Below, one piece after another: positions 1 through 13,808 of a stretch of 64,000 nucleotides of DNA (position 1 is the first letter of the stretch; each line of letters opens with the position of its first letter). Origin of the DNA: Rhyacichthys aspro (taxonomy: Eukaryota > Chordata > Actinopteri > Gobiiformes > Rhyacichthyidae); NCBI GenBank assembly GCA_036850595.1, contig CM072160.1, positions 12,131,906-12,195,905 on the forward strand. The letters are read 5' to 3'. The position numbers were made by a program, and so were the translations under genes. The notes under the pieces are model-generated. The model saw only the letters and a program-made list of their open reading frames with translations. It had not been told where the DNA came from and ran no database searches.

Positions 1-2880
1 GTGTAGCCTTAGGATTGTAACACAGTTTACAGTCACGTTTGTTTATTTTGACTTGAAACCCAAGGCCGCCTCCAAGTGGTACAGCAGTAGTACTGCCTCT
101 TACTTTTTGCAACCATCAGGTGGAGTTGACCTCGACTTTTATGATTCAAGTAGATAAATTAAGTAAAGCAGTATTCTCATTTCCATTAATTCATGAAGAT
201 GCGTGCTCACATTGAAAAGACTCATGCAAGCTGCTGCAAAGGAATGTCTCACAAAGCACAGAGGAGAAGAAGAAGTGTTTCTTTTATTTATATGGAAGAA
301 AGTTGACACTTGATCACAGATAGTGGGGGAAATGTGGACTGAAAGGACTTTTACCTCTGCTTTCACGGTGACCAGTGAGTTGGGGTCATGTCAGGACAGT
401 CGGTGCATTACATATAGAGGTCTAACTTTGTCTGTGGGGAGAGATATCGTGTGACAAAGACACAAAGAAGCTGCAGAGGGGCATTATAAGGAAAGTCTTG
501 TGGAAAAGCAGAGTTATTGTGGTCAGAAAGGAGACTAGCCGTTCCTCCTCCTGCCGGTGGTGTGGAGGAAGGGTTTCACCTGTCGTCAGACCTTTAAGTA
601 AGAACTTTGGAAAAAATATAGGTAGCTGCATTTAAAAATATATTCACACAGGTCAATATAACTGGCATCTTAATTTCTAATGTGAATCTGTTAAAGGCAA
701 CTATGCATGGGCTCTGTTTTAGTGCTCATCAGACAAAAAAAAACATCTACACTAACATCTAACAGCCTCATATGATACTATCCAGATCACATTTTTCTCC
801 AGCGATGCAACGTGCAATTAGATTTGGCACAGTCATAGCAAAAATGCGAAAGCAAATGTCCTTTTATGTTTTTATAATATAATTTAAAAGACAAAATCAT
901 GTACTTTCTGTCTGATACCCATTACAAGTTCTCTGCCAAAGTAATTAGCAGTTCATTCTGCAGGATCTCGATTTTCCCTGATAAGACACAGAAAGAGTAA
1001 GGAACAGAAATGCTTTTTACTGCAAGTAAACGCAGCAGGAGAAAGATAGCAGTGAAATGGGCCATTGGTTTCTTATTGAATCTTTACATTGTGTCCCTCT
1101 CACCTCTTCTTGCTCTGTACACATTCACCACAGCTTCCAGATCTCCTTTACAAGAACAGGGGTTAATGTAAGGCAATACACCTCCATCCACCCCAGTCAT
1201 CTCAGTGCTCTGTCTGCTTGGCTGCGCTCCTTAGTAAGTTAACTCTAAAGTGTGTATGGATGCAAGCTGAGGCCAGGCCTGGTGCCAGTGTTAAATGAAC
1301 AGACAGCCGAGTGGTGCCTGGGTCCTCTGTGACCAGCTGGGCACTGTAAACTGACCGCTGTTGTTGTGTGGTCTGAATGGAGCTGAGAGGCAAGAGGGTC
1401 GAGGTCGGGCACGGAAAGCCCATTGGAACCCATTCCTCTCACAAGACTGCAGTGCATACTTTTCATCTGTTGTCTTTCACGAAGGAGCATGTCAGGGACA
1501 CTTCACCTGAGCTGCTGGGAAAGATGGCAGAGGAAGGAATTGATGTGAGAGGTGCACAAGAAGATTAAAAGCAGTAAAAATCTCTCTTCTTTAACTGCAT
1601 TCATCTCCAGTGGCCCTCTCTGTTTCACAATTTTCATTTCCCCTCTTCCTGCTCACTCATAGCTGGACATGAATCTCTCTGAGAAGGTGCGGTCTTTGAC
1701 AAACGAGGCATGTCCACTACTCAAACCTTCATTGTCACGGGCAAGACGAGAGTTTCGACCAGACAGCTACCAGAAAATCACTTCTCTGCAAAAACCTGAT
1801 GCTATCTCATTACACCATGAGAAGGAATCATTGTCCAGTGGCACAGCATGGATCATAGCAAAATGTGACTGGCTGCAGTGTCCGGGGCTCAAGTGCAGGA
1901 AAGTCGGTCACAGTGATCAGGCAACCGTTTCAACCACACTGATTTCTGGAAGATAAGCTGGTTTCTTGACAAACCTCGGAGATTTAGAAAGTGTTGAGTG
2001 AGAAGATTATCAGTGCTCTTAGGACTAAAGCTTTTTTTCTGGATGTTCACCAAGTACCACTACATTGTAAACACCCTGTTCTCACTGTCTCGTCGTAAGC
2101 CTTTTGAGATTAAAAGACGTTATGCTGATATGCTGATTGTTTATTACTCATATGGTTGTTATACTTTATAATCATGTTCTACAAGAGCAAGTCGGCAGCT
2201 TTCTGTAGTTGCAGACTCCAAACTTACATATGAAAACAGGACCTTGTAGTGCCCTGGCTCCAGTCACAGAACCCCTTTTGCTTGGCTTTGTCCCATCATA
2301 AGAGCCTACTGGGTAGCTGGCTGAATGTTGGAGCAATGCCTCCTGTATCAGGTGACCCATTGCCCCACGGCCTTTGCTCCTCACCTAGCTCACAGCGAGA
2401 GAGTGCTCCTGGCGGCTGCTGTATCCCGTGTCACAAAAGCACCTTTCTACACAACAGGGCTACAGAGAATGGGCCACAGCACAGTGGTTCTCCTTGGGTC
2501 AGCTCCAGTCTGCTGTAGTTGGATTTCAGACCTCCCCCTACGCTTCCAGCAGACACTCTCATTGGTGGAGATGATAAATCGCCCAAGCCTGGCCGACATA
2601 TCAGAGAGACCTGGAGCTCCTGGTACCACCACTAAAGAGGATAAATGACCATACCACATATGCATAGCTGGGTGAGTCTAACTAAACTTATAATTATACA
2701 TTTTGCACTCATGTTTATTTTGTGATCCAGTATTTTTCTATTTACTTGAAACCATCATAGAAATGAACTTTTCCAGATCTTCATCACATACATAATTAGA
2801 CATTTGCTAGTGAGATTTTAATTTAGCATGTGATATAAGTGTGACTGTTCATCAGATTCGTGTTGCGTAAACCATTGTGT
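1..2880. other. Region upstream of otolin-1, no gene recognised
   Basis: Several short open frames exist on both strands but none shows a domain, a consistent set of splice sites or a recognisable family. The first coding exon of otolin is preceded by a good acceptor (tract ending at 2891-2893), so a non-coding 5' exon and the promoter of that gene probably lie somewhere in this stretch, but I could not place them. The sequence is ordinary, moderately AT-rich intergenic DNA without obvious tandem repeats. Confidence 0.5.
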
Positions 2881-2899
2881 TGTTATTCTCCAGTGAACC

Positions 2900-4639
2900 A
2901 TGAGGATTGTCTCCTATCGGTCGACAGCTGTGGTTGTTCTGGTCACACTCACTCTGGGCTTCTATGCTGAAGCTAAAACTACACCAAAGCCCAAATACCA
3001 GTACACCAAAAAGCCAGTTCCACAAGTGACCATGCATATCCCAGTGACCACCAGCAAGCCCAAGACCCTCAAGATAGTACCAACTCCAAGCCCAGTGCCA
3101 GCCCAACCACCGCCCATCATGGAAAGGACCACCTACCCAAGCCATGTCTACCCACAGGACTACAACAACAACCACCACCCAGAGAGCCCTGGTGCTGGCC
3201 CTGACAACTACACACTAGACTACAATGAGTGCTACTTTAACTTCTGTGAATGCTGTCCTCCTGAACGTGGCCCCAGGGGACAAAAGGGAGACAGAGGCTT
3301 AACAGGTACAACAACTAGGTTTTGTAAATTAGCTTTGGTTTACTCTGAACTGCATTTTTATATGTCCCATTATAACTTTAAAAATCAAGGTGCACCAGGT
3401 GACAGAGGCTCTCCGGGGGCACCTGGTTTACTAGGACCACCAGGGCTAAGTGGTCCAATGGGGTCTAGAGGAGACAAAGGTAAGTCTTAGCACACTTCTT
3501 ACATAATGTACCAGCATAGCACACAGTCAGTCATTGTATCCTCTAGACATTCAGTAATCATATTGTGACTTGGTTGATCTATGTTAGGAGATAAAGGTGA
3601 CAGAGGGAGCAATGGTCCAGCAGGGCCACCAGGGATTCTGGGGAAACCGGGACAAAAAGGTGAAAAGTCTTTTCATATTACATTATTTTGTATTTTTCAA
3701 TACATTTGTTTTTTGATACATTTGACTTTGTGCACAGGGGATGTTGGCTCCAAAGGTGAGAAGGGTGACAAGGGAATGCAAGGCGCCAAAGGTGAAGTTG
3801 GCGAGAAAGGTGAGACAGGCCTCAATGGGACAACTGGGGAGAAAGGAGAGCCAGGCAAAGAGGGCCCACCGGGACCACCAGGACCACCAGGATCCACAGA
3901 GCCAGGCCTTAAAGGAGAAAAGGGGGACAAAGGCGAATGTGGCACATTCGGGGAGAGAGGCCCTAAAGGTGAAAAGGGAGATACTGGGCCCCCTGGGATC
4001 CAGGGTCCCATGGGCATACCAGGAACAAATGGTAAGCATGGTATCCCAGGTCCTGTGGGTGCAAGAGGTGATCCTGGACTCCCTGGGCCCAAAGGTGAAC
4101 CAGGATTAAGAGGGCCTCAAGGCCCACCGGGAATGAGATTGCCTGGACCAAAGGGGGACAGAGGTTATCCTGGCATGAGAGGGGAGCGGGGCATGCGTGG
4201 CTTCAAAGGGGCAAAAGGAACCAGCATTGTCCAGAAACGTTCAGCCTTCAGTGTAGGAATCTCTCCCAGAAAATCCTTCCCTCCTTCTGGCTTCCCCATT
4301 CGCTTTGACAAAGTCTTCTACAACGAAGAAAACCACTTCAACATCACCACCAACAGCTTCAACTGTGTCTACGCAGGGGTCTATGTGTTCTCCTTCCATA
4401 TCACTGTCCGTAACCAGCCACTCAGGGCCACACTGGTTGTGAATGGCTCTAGGAAAGTGCGGATACGAGACTCCCTCTATGGCCAGGACATCGACCAGGC
4501 GTCCACTCTGGTGTTGCTGCACCTGGCTGTGGGGGATCAGGTGTGGATGGAGACGCTCAGAGATTGGAACGGGGTGTATGCCAGCAGTGAGGATGACAGC
4601 ATCTTCTCTGGCTTCCTGCTGTACTCAGACAAGGCCTGA
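2900..4639 (+). CDS. otol1: Otolin-1, inner-ear collagen-like C1q-domain protein
   Basis: Secreted short-chain collagen of the otolith and otolithic membrane scaffold (C1q/TNF superfamily). Coding exons: 2900-3305, 3390-3479, 3588-3659, 3738-4639, joined in frame as glycine codons split at phase 1; about 489 residues. A signal peptide (about residues 1-25, ending near YAEA) is followed by a Pro/Thr/Lys-rich stretch, then a cysteine cluster (CYFNFCECC) just before the collagen region. Long Gly-X-Y repeats follow, with a short interruption, and a C-terminal C1q domain (about residues 358-489, from SAFSVGI to the end) contains candidate N-glycosylation sites. The cysteine cluster and C1q head are what suggest otolin rather than another C1q collagen; the family call is firm, the paralogue name slightly less so. 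The start is the first Met after an acceptor at 2892-2893. The open frame runs through introns 1 and 3, which could mislead gene finders. Confidence 0.88.
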
Positions 4640-4771
4640 AGGGCACAGGAGCCACTCACAGAACCTCTACATTATTGTACTGCTCCAGGCTGACCACATC
4701 TTCTCAAAGCCAAATCCTGAAGGTGCTACTCACTACTTATGGACTGCTTGCAAGCTGTTTTTTTACACAAC

Positions 4772-4777
4772 AATAAA
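4772..4777 (+). terminator. Poly(A) signal of otolin-1
   Basis: AATAAA lies 133 bases after the otolin stop codon, giving a short 3' UTR. No other canonical hexamer is nearer to the stop. Confidence 0.7.
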
Positions 4778-4878
4778 AATGTCAAATAATCTAAGAACTA
4801 ATATGTGACAATAATATGTGACAAAAGATCTGTCTGTTGTTTGATTACTGCAATTAATATTATTTAATATTTAGATGC

Positions 4879-5588
<710 letters not shown>

Positions 5589-5594
5589 TTTATT
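5589..5594 (-). terminator. Poly(A) signal of the Fc-receptor-like gene
   Basis: AATAAA on the minus strand, about 95 bases after the stop codon of the Fc-receptor-like gene. Confidence 0.65.
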
Positions 5595-5686
5595 AAGTTG
5601 TCCTTAAGTTGAAGATATACAATTATTCCTGATTTATAGATTTATAAAACATAATTATTTGATCTTGCAGTTTAGACTTGTACCAC

Positions 5687-7015
5687 TCAATAGGATTCAG
5701 GGTCACTCCATTTGGACAGGCCCAACTTAGGCACCTTGGCATTGCAGCTGAACTTGCCTCTTGTCCTTCTCACCAAACTGAAGTTCTCAGATGTTGGAGG
5801 TCCAAGACGATTGTCATTGTTGTAGAAATAGTAGAGAACAGGAGGGGCAGGAGCAGGGACGTTGTAATCAAGTGAGCATACCAGCTTTATCATAGTTAAA
5901 GAGCGCAGTTCTTCATTGTCAACAACTGTCAAAGTTGGCTGTGTCAGAGGCTCTGAGGCAGAAAGGAAATGTGAGTGTCAACGTGAGAGATAACAGAAAT
6001 GAACTTAAGATGTCAAAATGAATTCTAACCGTCTTACCTACAACTAGGACTGAGACTTCAGTTGAAATAACAGAGTGTGTACGCAGGCTCACATCCCAGG
6101 ACGCCCTACAAGTATACTGCCCCCAGTTCTCAAGAGTCATATTGGTTAAGAAGAACAGTGGACCATTTTGTCTTAAAACTTCTGTACCATCTCTGTACAG
6201 AACTGCATCATGAATTGGGGGGTTGCCTCGGACACGGCAAGTCATGCTAACTGGGAATCCAACAACACCCTTAGATGGGGCATCTAGGATAGCCCACCCC
6301 CCTATACAAAAAAGAGATTTTTTAACTAAGTAATAACATAATATTAGGTATATGATATGATGTAGGATAGTAATATTGTTTGACACAGTTTAAGATTTAA
6401 TGACATATCACCTTACCATCCACACTGATCTCTGCTGGCAGGCTCTGGAAGGTGGGAATGTCCCGAACACTTGTATCCCTATATCCTTGGCAATAATATT
6501 TCCCGTTGCTCTTGGTCTTAATATTCCATAAAACCAAGTCCTGGCCAAAATGTGGCAGTAGTTTAGGTCCATTGTACCACTTATAACTCCAGGTTGACTT
6601 GTAAGGAGTGGCCGGAACAGTACACCTCAGGCGCACAGTGTCACCTGTGAAGACCTTTGAATGTCCACTGACTATCTCCACTGTGGCCTGAATAGACGTC
6701 TCATTGGTCGTAGGGTCTACAACGAAAACATTTAGTTTTAAGCTAATATAACAATATCCATTAATTACATTCAATAATATATTTGCTCTATCTGGTGGTG
6801 TACTTCTACTAAAAGTACATGCTACTACTGTTTCCATGCTTAAATTAAAAAATACAAATATCCAGTACATACTCTGCAGTCTTACGAGCTGGAGCATTGC
6901 TGAAAAAACTGGAACAAAATAAAATAAATAATTGGTAAGTCATCATGGAAGAATCTGTGTTCATTTGAACTTAAAAGGAACCAAACTCACCAATGAATGA
7001 AAACATAATGTCCAT
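5687..7015 (-). CDS. Soluble Fc-receptor-like protein with three Ig domains
   Basis: Likely a secreted immunoglobulin-superfamily protein of the Fc receptor/FCRL group. Minus-strand exons in transcription order: 7015-6991, 6908-6873, 6716-6417, 6301-6038, 5952-5687; all junctions are phase 1 and the sum is 296 codons plus stop. Exons 1 and 2 (25 and 36 coding bases) make the leader, like the small split leader exons of mammalian Fc receptors. Three domains follow, one exon each, each with the Ig cysteine pair: RLRCTV/YYCQGY, MTCRVRG/YTCRAS and KLVCSLD/FSCNAK. Domain 2 opens with GWAILDAP, which resembles the start of FcR domain 2. The frame stops right after domain 3 (SDPESY), with no membrane helix or cytoplasmic tail, as known for the catfish soluble receptor IpFcRI. 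Ligand binding is not shown by the sequence, and a membrane-bound splice form cannot be excluded. An alternative acceptor in exon 2 would shorten the leader. Confidence 0.8.
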
Positions 7016-8542
<1,527 letters not shown>

Positions 8543-8548
8543 GTTTAT
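8543..8548 (-). terminator. Candidate poly(A) signal of rabgef1
   Basis: AATAAA on the minus strand about 480 bases after the rabgef1 stop. Another copy at 8705-8710 is nearer, so which is used is open. Confidence 0.35.
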
Positions 8549-9029
8549 TTTCTGAATAGACAAGAGTATAACCATTTTGTAGGAAGTGGAAACATTTTAA
8601 TGACACCGTCACATTTGTGTCTGCTTGATATAATTTACTTTAAAAACTGGGGACTAAGAAGCCTGGGGTGTGGTTGTTAAAACATTATACATCATTAAAT
8701 ATGGTTTATTACTATGTGTGTTAAAATACATTTTCCTCACAATGCTGTTTGGACAGGTTCCATTCTTCAAGCAACACAAGCTTTCTATTGCTGTTTTAGG
8801 TGTAGTTTCATAAATACCAAAGACAGATAAGACTGCCACAGGGGCATGTCATGAACGGTTATTTTCTAAATTTCATTAGTTTAGTGTTTGATGGCTTCTA
8901 ATAGCCTGCCACAATTGCACGTCACTAATGATGGATAATAGTGGGACATATCAGATGTTTACCTATGTAATCATTGACAATGAGGTGGAAGATAAGGATG
9001 GAGTAAAGCTTCTAGAGGAGCTCTTCGGA

Positions 9030-11428
9030 TCAACCAGCAAACACTTGTGGCTGCAGTGGTGGGGGCAGGAGCTCGTTTTCGACGTTATCAGAGTCTATTG
9101 CTGATGCAGATGGGGTGCTGGCGGCTGCGTTTGGGAGTTCTTGTGGAAAGCTCTCCAGGGCGCTCTGCACCTTTTGTTCTACCTCATCTGTCCAGTCGAT
9201 GAGGTCACTCTCCAGCTGCCGTGCCTTCTCAATGACGCGGTCTTGCCTTTCACCGAGACCAGTTAATAGATCCAGACGTTTGTGGACCTGACTGAGAGCT
9301 GAGCTGCCTGGGGAGCAGGTGGAAGCTCCAACAGCCTGTGGCCAATGTGGAGATGCCTGACCAGACATGTAAAGCTCAAACTCCTCTGAGCTAAGGTTCA
9401 GAGACTGGCCATCCAGCTTTTCAATGAAGGCCACTGCACAACACTGGGGAGGGATAAGAAAATGTTACTAAAGACTGTCACCATGCTTTTCCATTTTATT
9501 AACATGAAAACAGATTCAATTTATTACCAGATTAGTGAAGTAGTAGCCGTCCTCTCCAGTCATAAGCCTGCTGGGATTGCAGAAACGGGTAATGTATTGA
9601 ATGTTGGACTGCAGTCGTGGAGGGTTTGCCTTCAGCACAATATAGATGAGCGTGGGGAGGAAGTCATCCGCTGATGCTGCCTCTTTTTTGCTGACTTTAA
9701 TGGCATTAAAGATGTGCTTGCTGCATCGTGTTATGCAGGCTAACTTGTCTTTAGGGACACGTTTGGAATCCATTTCAATAACATCTACAAAAAGGCAATG
9801 GTGTGTTAAATATATTTGCAAATTATGGACATGATGTCAGGGTTTAGTTATGATTTGTTCACCTGTAATGGCTTTGACCACACTGTCGGAGACCTCAGGA
9901 ATCTCCTCATCAACAGGAACACACAACATCTCAATGGTGACCCAATGCAAGGCTCTATAGCACAAAGAACAGATCTTATTTAAGTGAACATGTTATCAAG
10001 GCATGTTGATTTAAACCTTTAAATGAACCCCAGTGTTGTATGGTGTATATATATTATAGCACATTACTGGACAGCTACACTGATTATCGAATTCAGCCAG
10101 GAACAGACTGATAACGCGGTTAATAGGTTATAATGAATAATAAAGGGTCAAGCAAAATAAAGAATATTTAAATTGCAGGTGCTTCAGCTTTGCAGTGCTG
10201 ACCTGATTCTTTTCTGAATGGCCAGGTCCTTTTTTTCATCATCTGTGGTCTCAGGACAGAAAACCTCCTTGTACAGTCGAGTCATCATATACTTTTCAAC
10301 TGCGTCCATAACACTCTCGACATGTTCAGTGGAACCTAGTGAAGCACATAGATGAAGAAAAATTACACTGTGTTTCTCAATTTATTTATGCAGAAGAAAA
10401 GAAAGAGTCAAGCAGTGCCTTTGAACTGGGTCTGCAAGCGGTCGGAGAGATTTTGGTAAAAATCCTGGACACACTCTGAGAGTTCATCAGCACCCATTTC
10501 CTGTAAAATTATTACAAAGTAAAAAAAGTAATCTCAGAATTAATTCAATCATCAACGTGAACCTAATTAATTATGTTGTCTATACATATACATAAAGGTT
10601 AACATACACGCTTATAGGCCATGCTTTCAGTGAAAGCCCGGCACTGTTTGAAGATCTCCCTGCCAGACTTCAAAGGTTTAAGAAAATCAATGAACTCCCG
10701 TGTTGCATGGTCTGTGTCCGCTGAAGAATGACGGCTTGATGAAGAGCTGGGGCTTGGTGTGGACTGAGTGTCAAAGGAAGCAGTGTCTGGGGATGTGAGA
10801 AGTGTTATACTGGTTTAAGATAGCGACATCTGGATGATTTTCTTCTTGATACAGTTGTGAGATGTTTAAAATAAGCACAATTTTATTACCACATTAACAT
10901 AATCGAAAAAAACAAACATAAATTATTAATATCAAACACGTACCTTTTTTTGGTGGTGTTTTTGCTGAAGGGGTGAAAAACTTTGTGACTGTGTTGACTT
11001 TGCTTGATTTTTCTTTTGTTTTTCTTTCCTCAAACTTGCTAAAGGGTGTTATAGTAGGCTGTGACTGGGGCCTCTGATGTCGACTTGCATAAGCTTCCTC
11101 TTCTTCTCTCTGCAGCCTGTAAATATATGCAAGAATTTGTGTAAAAGACCAAAGAGACAAGACTGATCGGAAGTAAAGCTAAAATAGCTAAAACAAAGTG
11201 GTTCAATAAAATCTTTACAATGGGCAGGCCACTGAGACTCCAAACCAACCTCTCAGCAAGTGCCCAGTCTTCTTGAATCTGTTTTTGTCTTTCTCGTTGG
11301 TTCTCCTCTCTCCAGCACTTCGAGCAAAGGCCCTGCCAAGCTGTGTTGCCATAATAACCACATCCTTTTTTGCAGAGCAGCTCTGATTGGTCCAAATGGA
11401 TCCCGCGTCGTTCAGTCCGTTGGCTCAT
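9030..11428 (-). CDS. rabgef1: Rabex-5, Rab5 guanine nucleotide exchange factor
   Basis: Activates Rab5 on early endosomes and binds ubiquitin. Coding exons in transcription order: 11428-11250, 11116-10944, 10786-10608, 10500-10419, 10335-10203, 9954-9863, 9784-9528, 9443-9030; the phases agree and give 502 residues (human about 491). The N-terminus has the A20-type zinc finger (CKKGCGYYGNTAWQG, then CSKCWRE) followed by an acidic ubiquitin-binding helix (LQREEEEAYAS). A Ser-rich linker, a helical bundle and the VPS9 exchange domain follow (about residues 235-385), with the family's catalytic Asp in SADDFLPTLIY and Tyr in GEDGYYFTNL. The C-terminal helix ends with the conserved DNVENELLPPPLQPQVFAG. 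The start Met (MSQRTERRGIH) corresponds to the usual Rabex-5 start. The donor after exon 10500-10419 reads GC instead of GT. A non-coding first exon should lie between 11.4 and 12.3 kb. Confidence 0.95.
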
Positions 11429-12960
11429 TATGTTCACTACACAACAGGGGAAGATCACAAAACATCAATTGGTGATCTTTATTACAATTTCTCAGCTACT
11501 AACTATTGAGATTACTAAGGTGAGGCCCTTGGTATTATATATCTGAATATTTTTTACATAGAATTGTGCTAGTTCCATGGACATATCCAAAAATGTTAGT
11601 ATTTTTCCTGCACATTTTTGATGGTGCTCAGCATATTCTTCATAATAACTCAGCGTATTATCATTCTCATGTCTCTACTGTCTTCTTATACTGGTTTAGG
11701 CTCTAGTATCGCACATTAAAACATCGTAAAATGCTCATATTTGGATTTGGGCACATCAAGCTTGTTTTTGGTCCTCGGCATTTCTAAATGAAAGATGATT
11801 ATGAGTCCAGTTTCCAACTGAATTCCCATCAACCCCTAACAACCCTTTACAATGTGACACGCGTAATAAATCATACTCATTAGGTAAGGTAGGTAATTCA
11901 AAATTGTTTTTGCTTCAGTAAAACAGGGAAGGGAAAATGATTAGTTAGCTAACATTAGCTAGCAAGACGAAGTCGTACGCAGTACTGAGTTGACAGCATT
12001 AATCGTTAATGAATACTGCCCTGTCCCGTAGTTATCCGACGTCGATGGCTATTGAAACTTTAGTTTAATGCGCTGCTAATTTCAACACTGAACCGCGAAC
12101 TACACACCGTCCATATTATAGCCATGATTCTTAGAGCTAATTTACAGCTAACCTAGCTAGCGAGGTTAAGCGTTGAGAGGTTAAGAGTGACAACTAAGAT
12201 AGTTATGACTAGATGTGGGATTTTCTGTACATACTCTTCCATTCGTTGTTTAAAAAGACTATAGGAAAATATTAGTGGTCGATCCAGATCCAGCTCAAAG
12301 TGAACTGATGTTTACATTAGCCAAGCGGCTAGCTTCTATCCGCTGCCATTTTGTCTGTCTTCTTCTTGTTGTTGGTTTTGGGATGCCTCAATGCGCACTG
12401 GTATATTGCTGCCCTGTACTGGTTGCTGGTGGTACTGCAAAAACGGGAAGCGGAAAATATGAATCCCTGCTGTCTCTTCACTTTTATGATTCTGTGGTCC
12501 AAGAAGGGTTGTCAGTTGTCTCTTCTTCGTTGGTGCTTACATGTCCAAAAAGGCTACAGTCATCTGGCAGTATTACACTATGCAATTAGGCTACATAATG
12601 ACTGTAAAAATAACAAATTATACAAATTGAACAGGTTTTATTTTGTTTTGTTTTAAAGCATGGCTGTCTATTTTCCTTCATGAAATAAAACTAAAATATA
12701 TATTATAAAAAATAACATATAGTCTCACAGTCAATTTGGTGTTCTGACAAGAAAAAGGGAAAGTAACCTCTGAAAGATCGATCAGTTTTTCTTTTTTGAC
12801 TGAAAACTTTGAAAGATTATTTGAAGTTGGAACAACAGCTTGAGGAAAAAACGTGTTTGTTGCTTGAAGATAATTTGCTATGTGAAAAAATAAAAGAAAG
12901 AAATGAACAAAGAGAACAATCAATTTGTCCTCATTCACAAATCTAGACAGGATTGCTTGA
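11429..12960. other. rabgef1 5' region and spacer
   Basis: This holds the 5' leader and promoter of rabgef1; the non-coding first exon could not be placed with confidence. No coding exon is supported. The open frames here, including two around 12.3-12.65 kb, show no family resemblance or splice pattern. Confidence 0.4.
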
Positions 12961-13200
12961 GTCTGGCTCAGATAAGCCTGGTCTAATTGAGCCTGGCTTA
13001 AGTGGTCCTGGGTCAATTGAGCCTGGCTTAATTTAGCCTGGTTCAAGTGAGCCTGGCTTAATTTAGCCTGGGTCAAGTGAGCCTGGCTTAATTTAGCCTG
13101 GGTCAAGTGAGCCTGGCTAAAGTTAGCCTGGGTCAAGTGAGCCGGGGTTAATTTAGCCTGGTTCAAGTGAACCTGGATTAATTCAGTCAGGTTCAAGTGA
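12961..13200. repeat. 30-bp minisatellite, 8 units
   Basis: Eight tandem units of 30 bp in exact register (12961, 12991, 13021 and so on to 13171). Each consists of two related 15-bp halves of the type GCCTGGCTTAATTTA and GCCTGGGTCAAGTGA. The central units are nearly identical and the outer ones diverged. Because 15 is a multiple of three, the minus strand stays open across the array and reads as a 5-residue repeat (A-H/K-L-S/T-Q). Confidence 0.95.
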
Positions 13201-13808
13201 GGAACCAGCTTCCCCACCACCGCTGGGCTTGCAGAGAATTAGCTTCAGTCTGCAAACAGAGAAAAGGAAATCAAACAAACTGGAAGGAAAACGTGTATCT
13301 GCTGTGGAGGAGGACACGTGTTGGCTATAAAAGATCCAAGTGGGAAAAAAAAGAGACTGTGTGGATAGTACTACTAGTCTAGTACTATGAATATGAAGTG
13401 GATTGAAGTGACTAAGTCACATGACCAGTAAGGTATTGAAAAAAAAAAGGTTTTTGATGTAAAAGAAATCATATAAAATCCAGTGAAAGAAACTTTGAAA
13501 AAACATATGTGTGCCTGATACTACTCGGTTAGTTCTATTTATTTAAAGTGGTTTGGAGTAACTAGATTTGTTTTTCTTGAAGCTATTGGATTTTTTTTAC
13601 AAACGCCATTCCAAGTCATTTATTGACGGTCCCTAAGTGTAAATGCCCAGTACTAAGAGCGGAGCTTCCTGCGTGACTTCCCCGCAACCCTGACACCGTA
13701 GTCGGACACAGACGAGGGAACCTCGCGGTGAAAGTGCGGAGCCGAAGATCCAAAGTCAGATTAACTTCACCGCGGTCACACAGACAGGGTCTCACAGGGC
13801 ATCTAAAA
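13201..13808 (+). promoter_or_regulatory. Probable 5' leader and promoter of first caspase-1 copy
   Basis: The stretch between the minisatellite and the caspase start codon has no coding exon. The last 200 bases are richer in GC and CpG than the surroundings (around 13660-13800) and directly precede the start codon, so the first exon and promoter are probably here. The assignment rests on position and composition only. Confidence 0.4.

Noticed and set aside
1377..2648. Several plus-strand frames of 60-107 codons upstream of otolin
   Set aside because: No domain, no family resemblance and no linking splice sites that keep a frame.
3306..3389. Open reading through otolin introns 1 and 3
   Set aside because: The intron sequences code hydrophobic non-collagen residues and are bounded by good donors and acceptors that restore perfect Gly-X-Y spacing.
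3683..4151. Four long open frames antisense or out of frame to the otolin collagen region
   Set aside because: They mirror the Gly-X-Y codon periodicity (Pro/Ser/Leu-rich shadows) and have no splice pattern of their own.
12275..12656. Two overlapping 100-codon frames near the rabgef1 5' end
   Set aside because: Hydrophobic low-information sequences in two frames of the same stretch, without splice support; more likely leader or promoter DNA.
12961..13200. CRISPR-like regular repeat array
   Set aside because: Direct head-to-tail units without unique spacers, in a vertebrate genome; it is a minisatellite.
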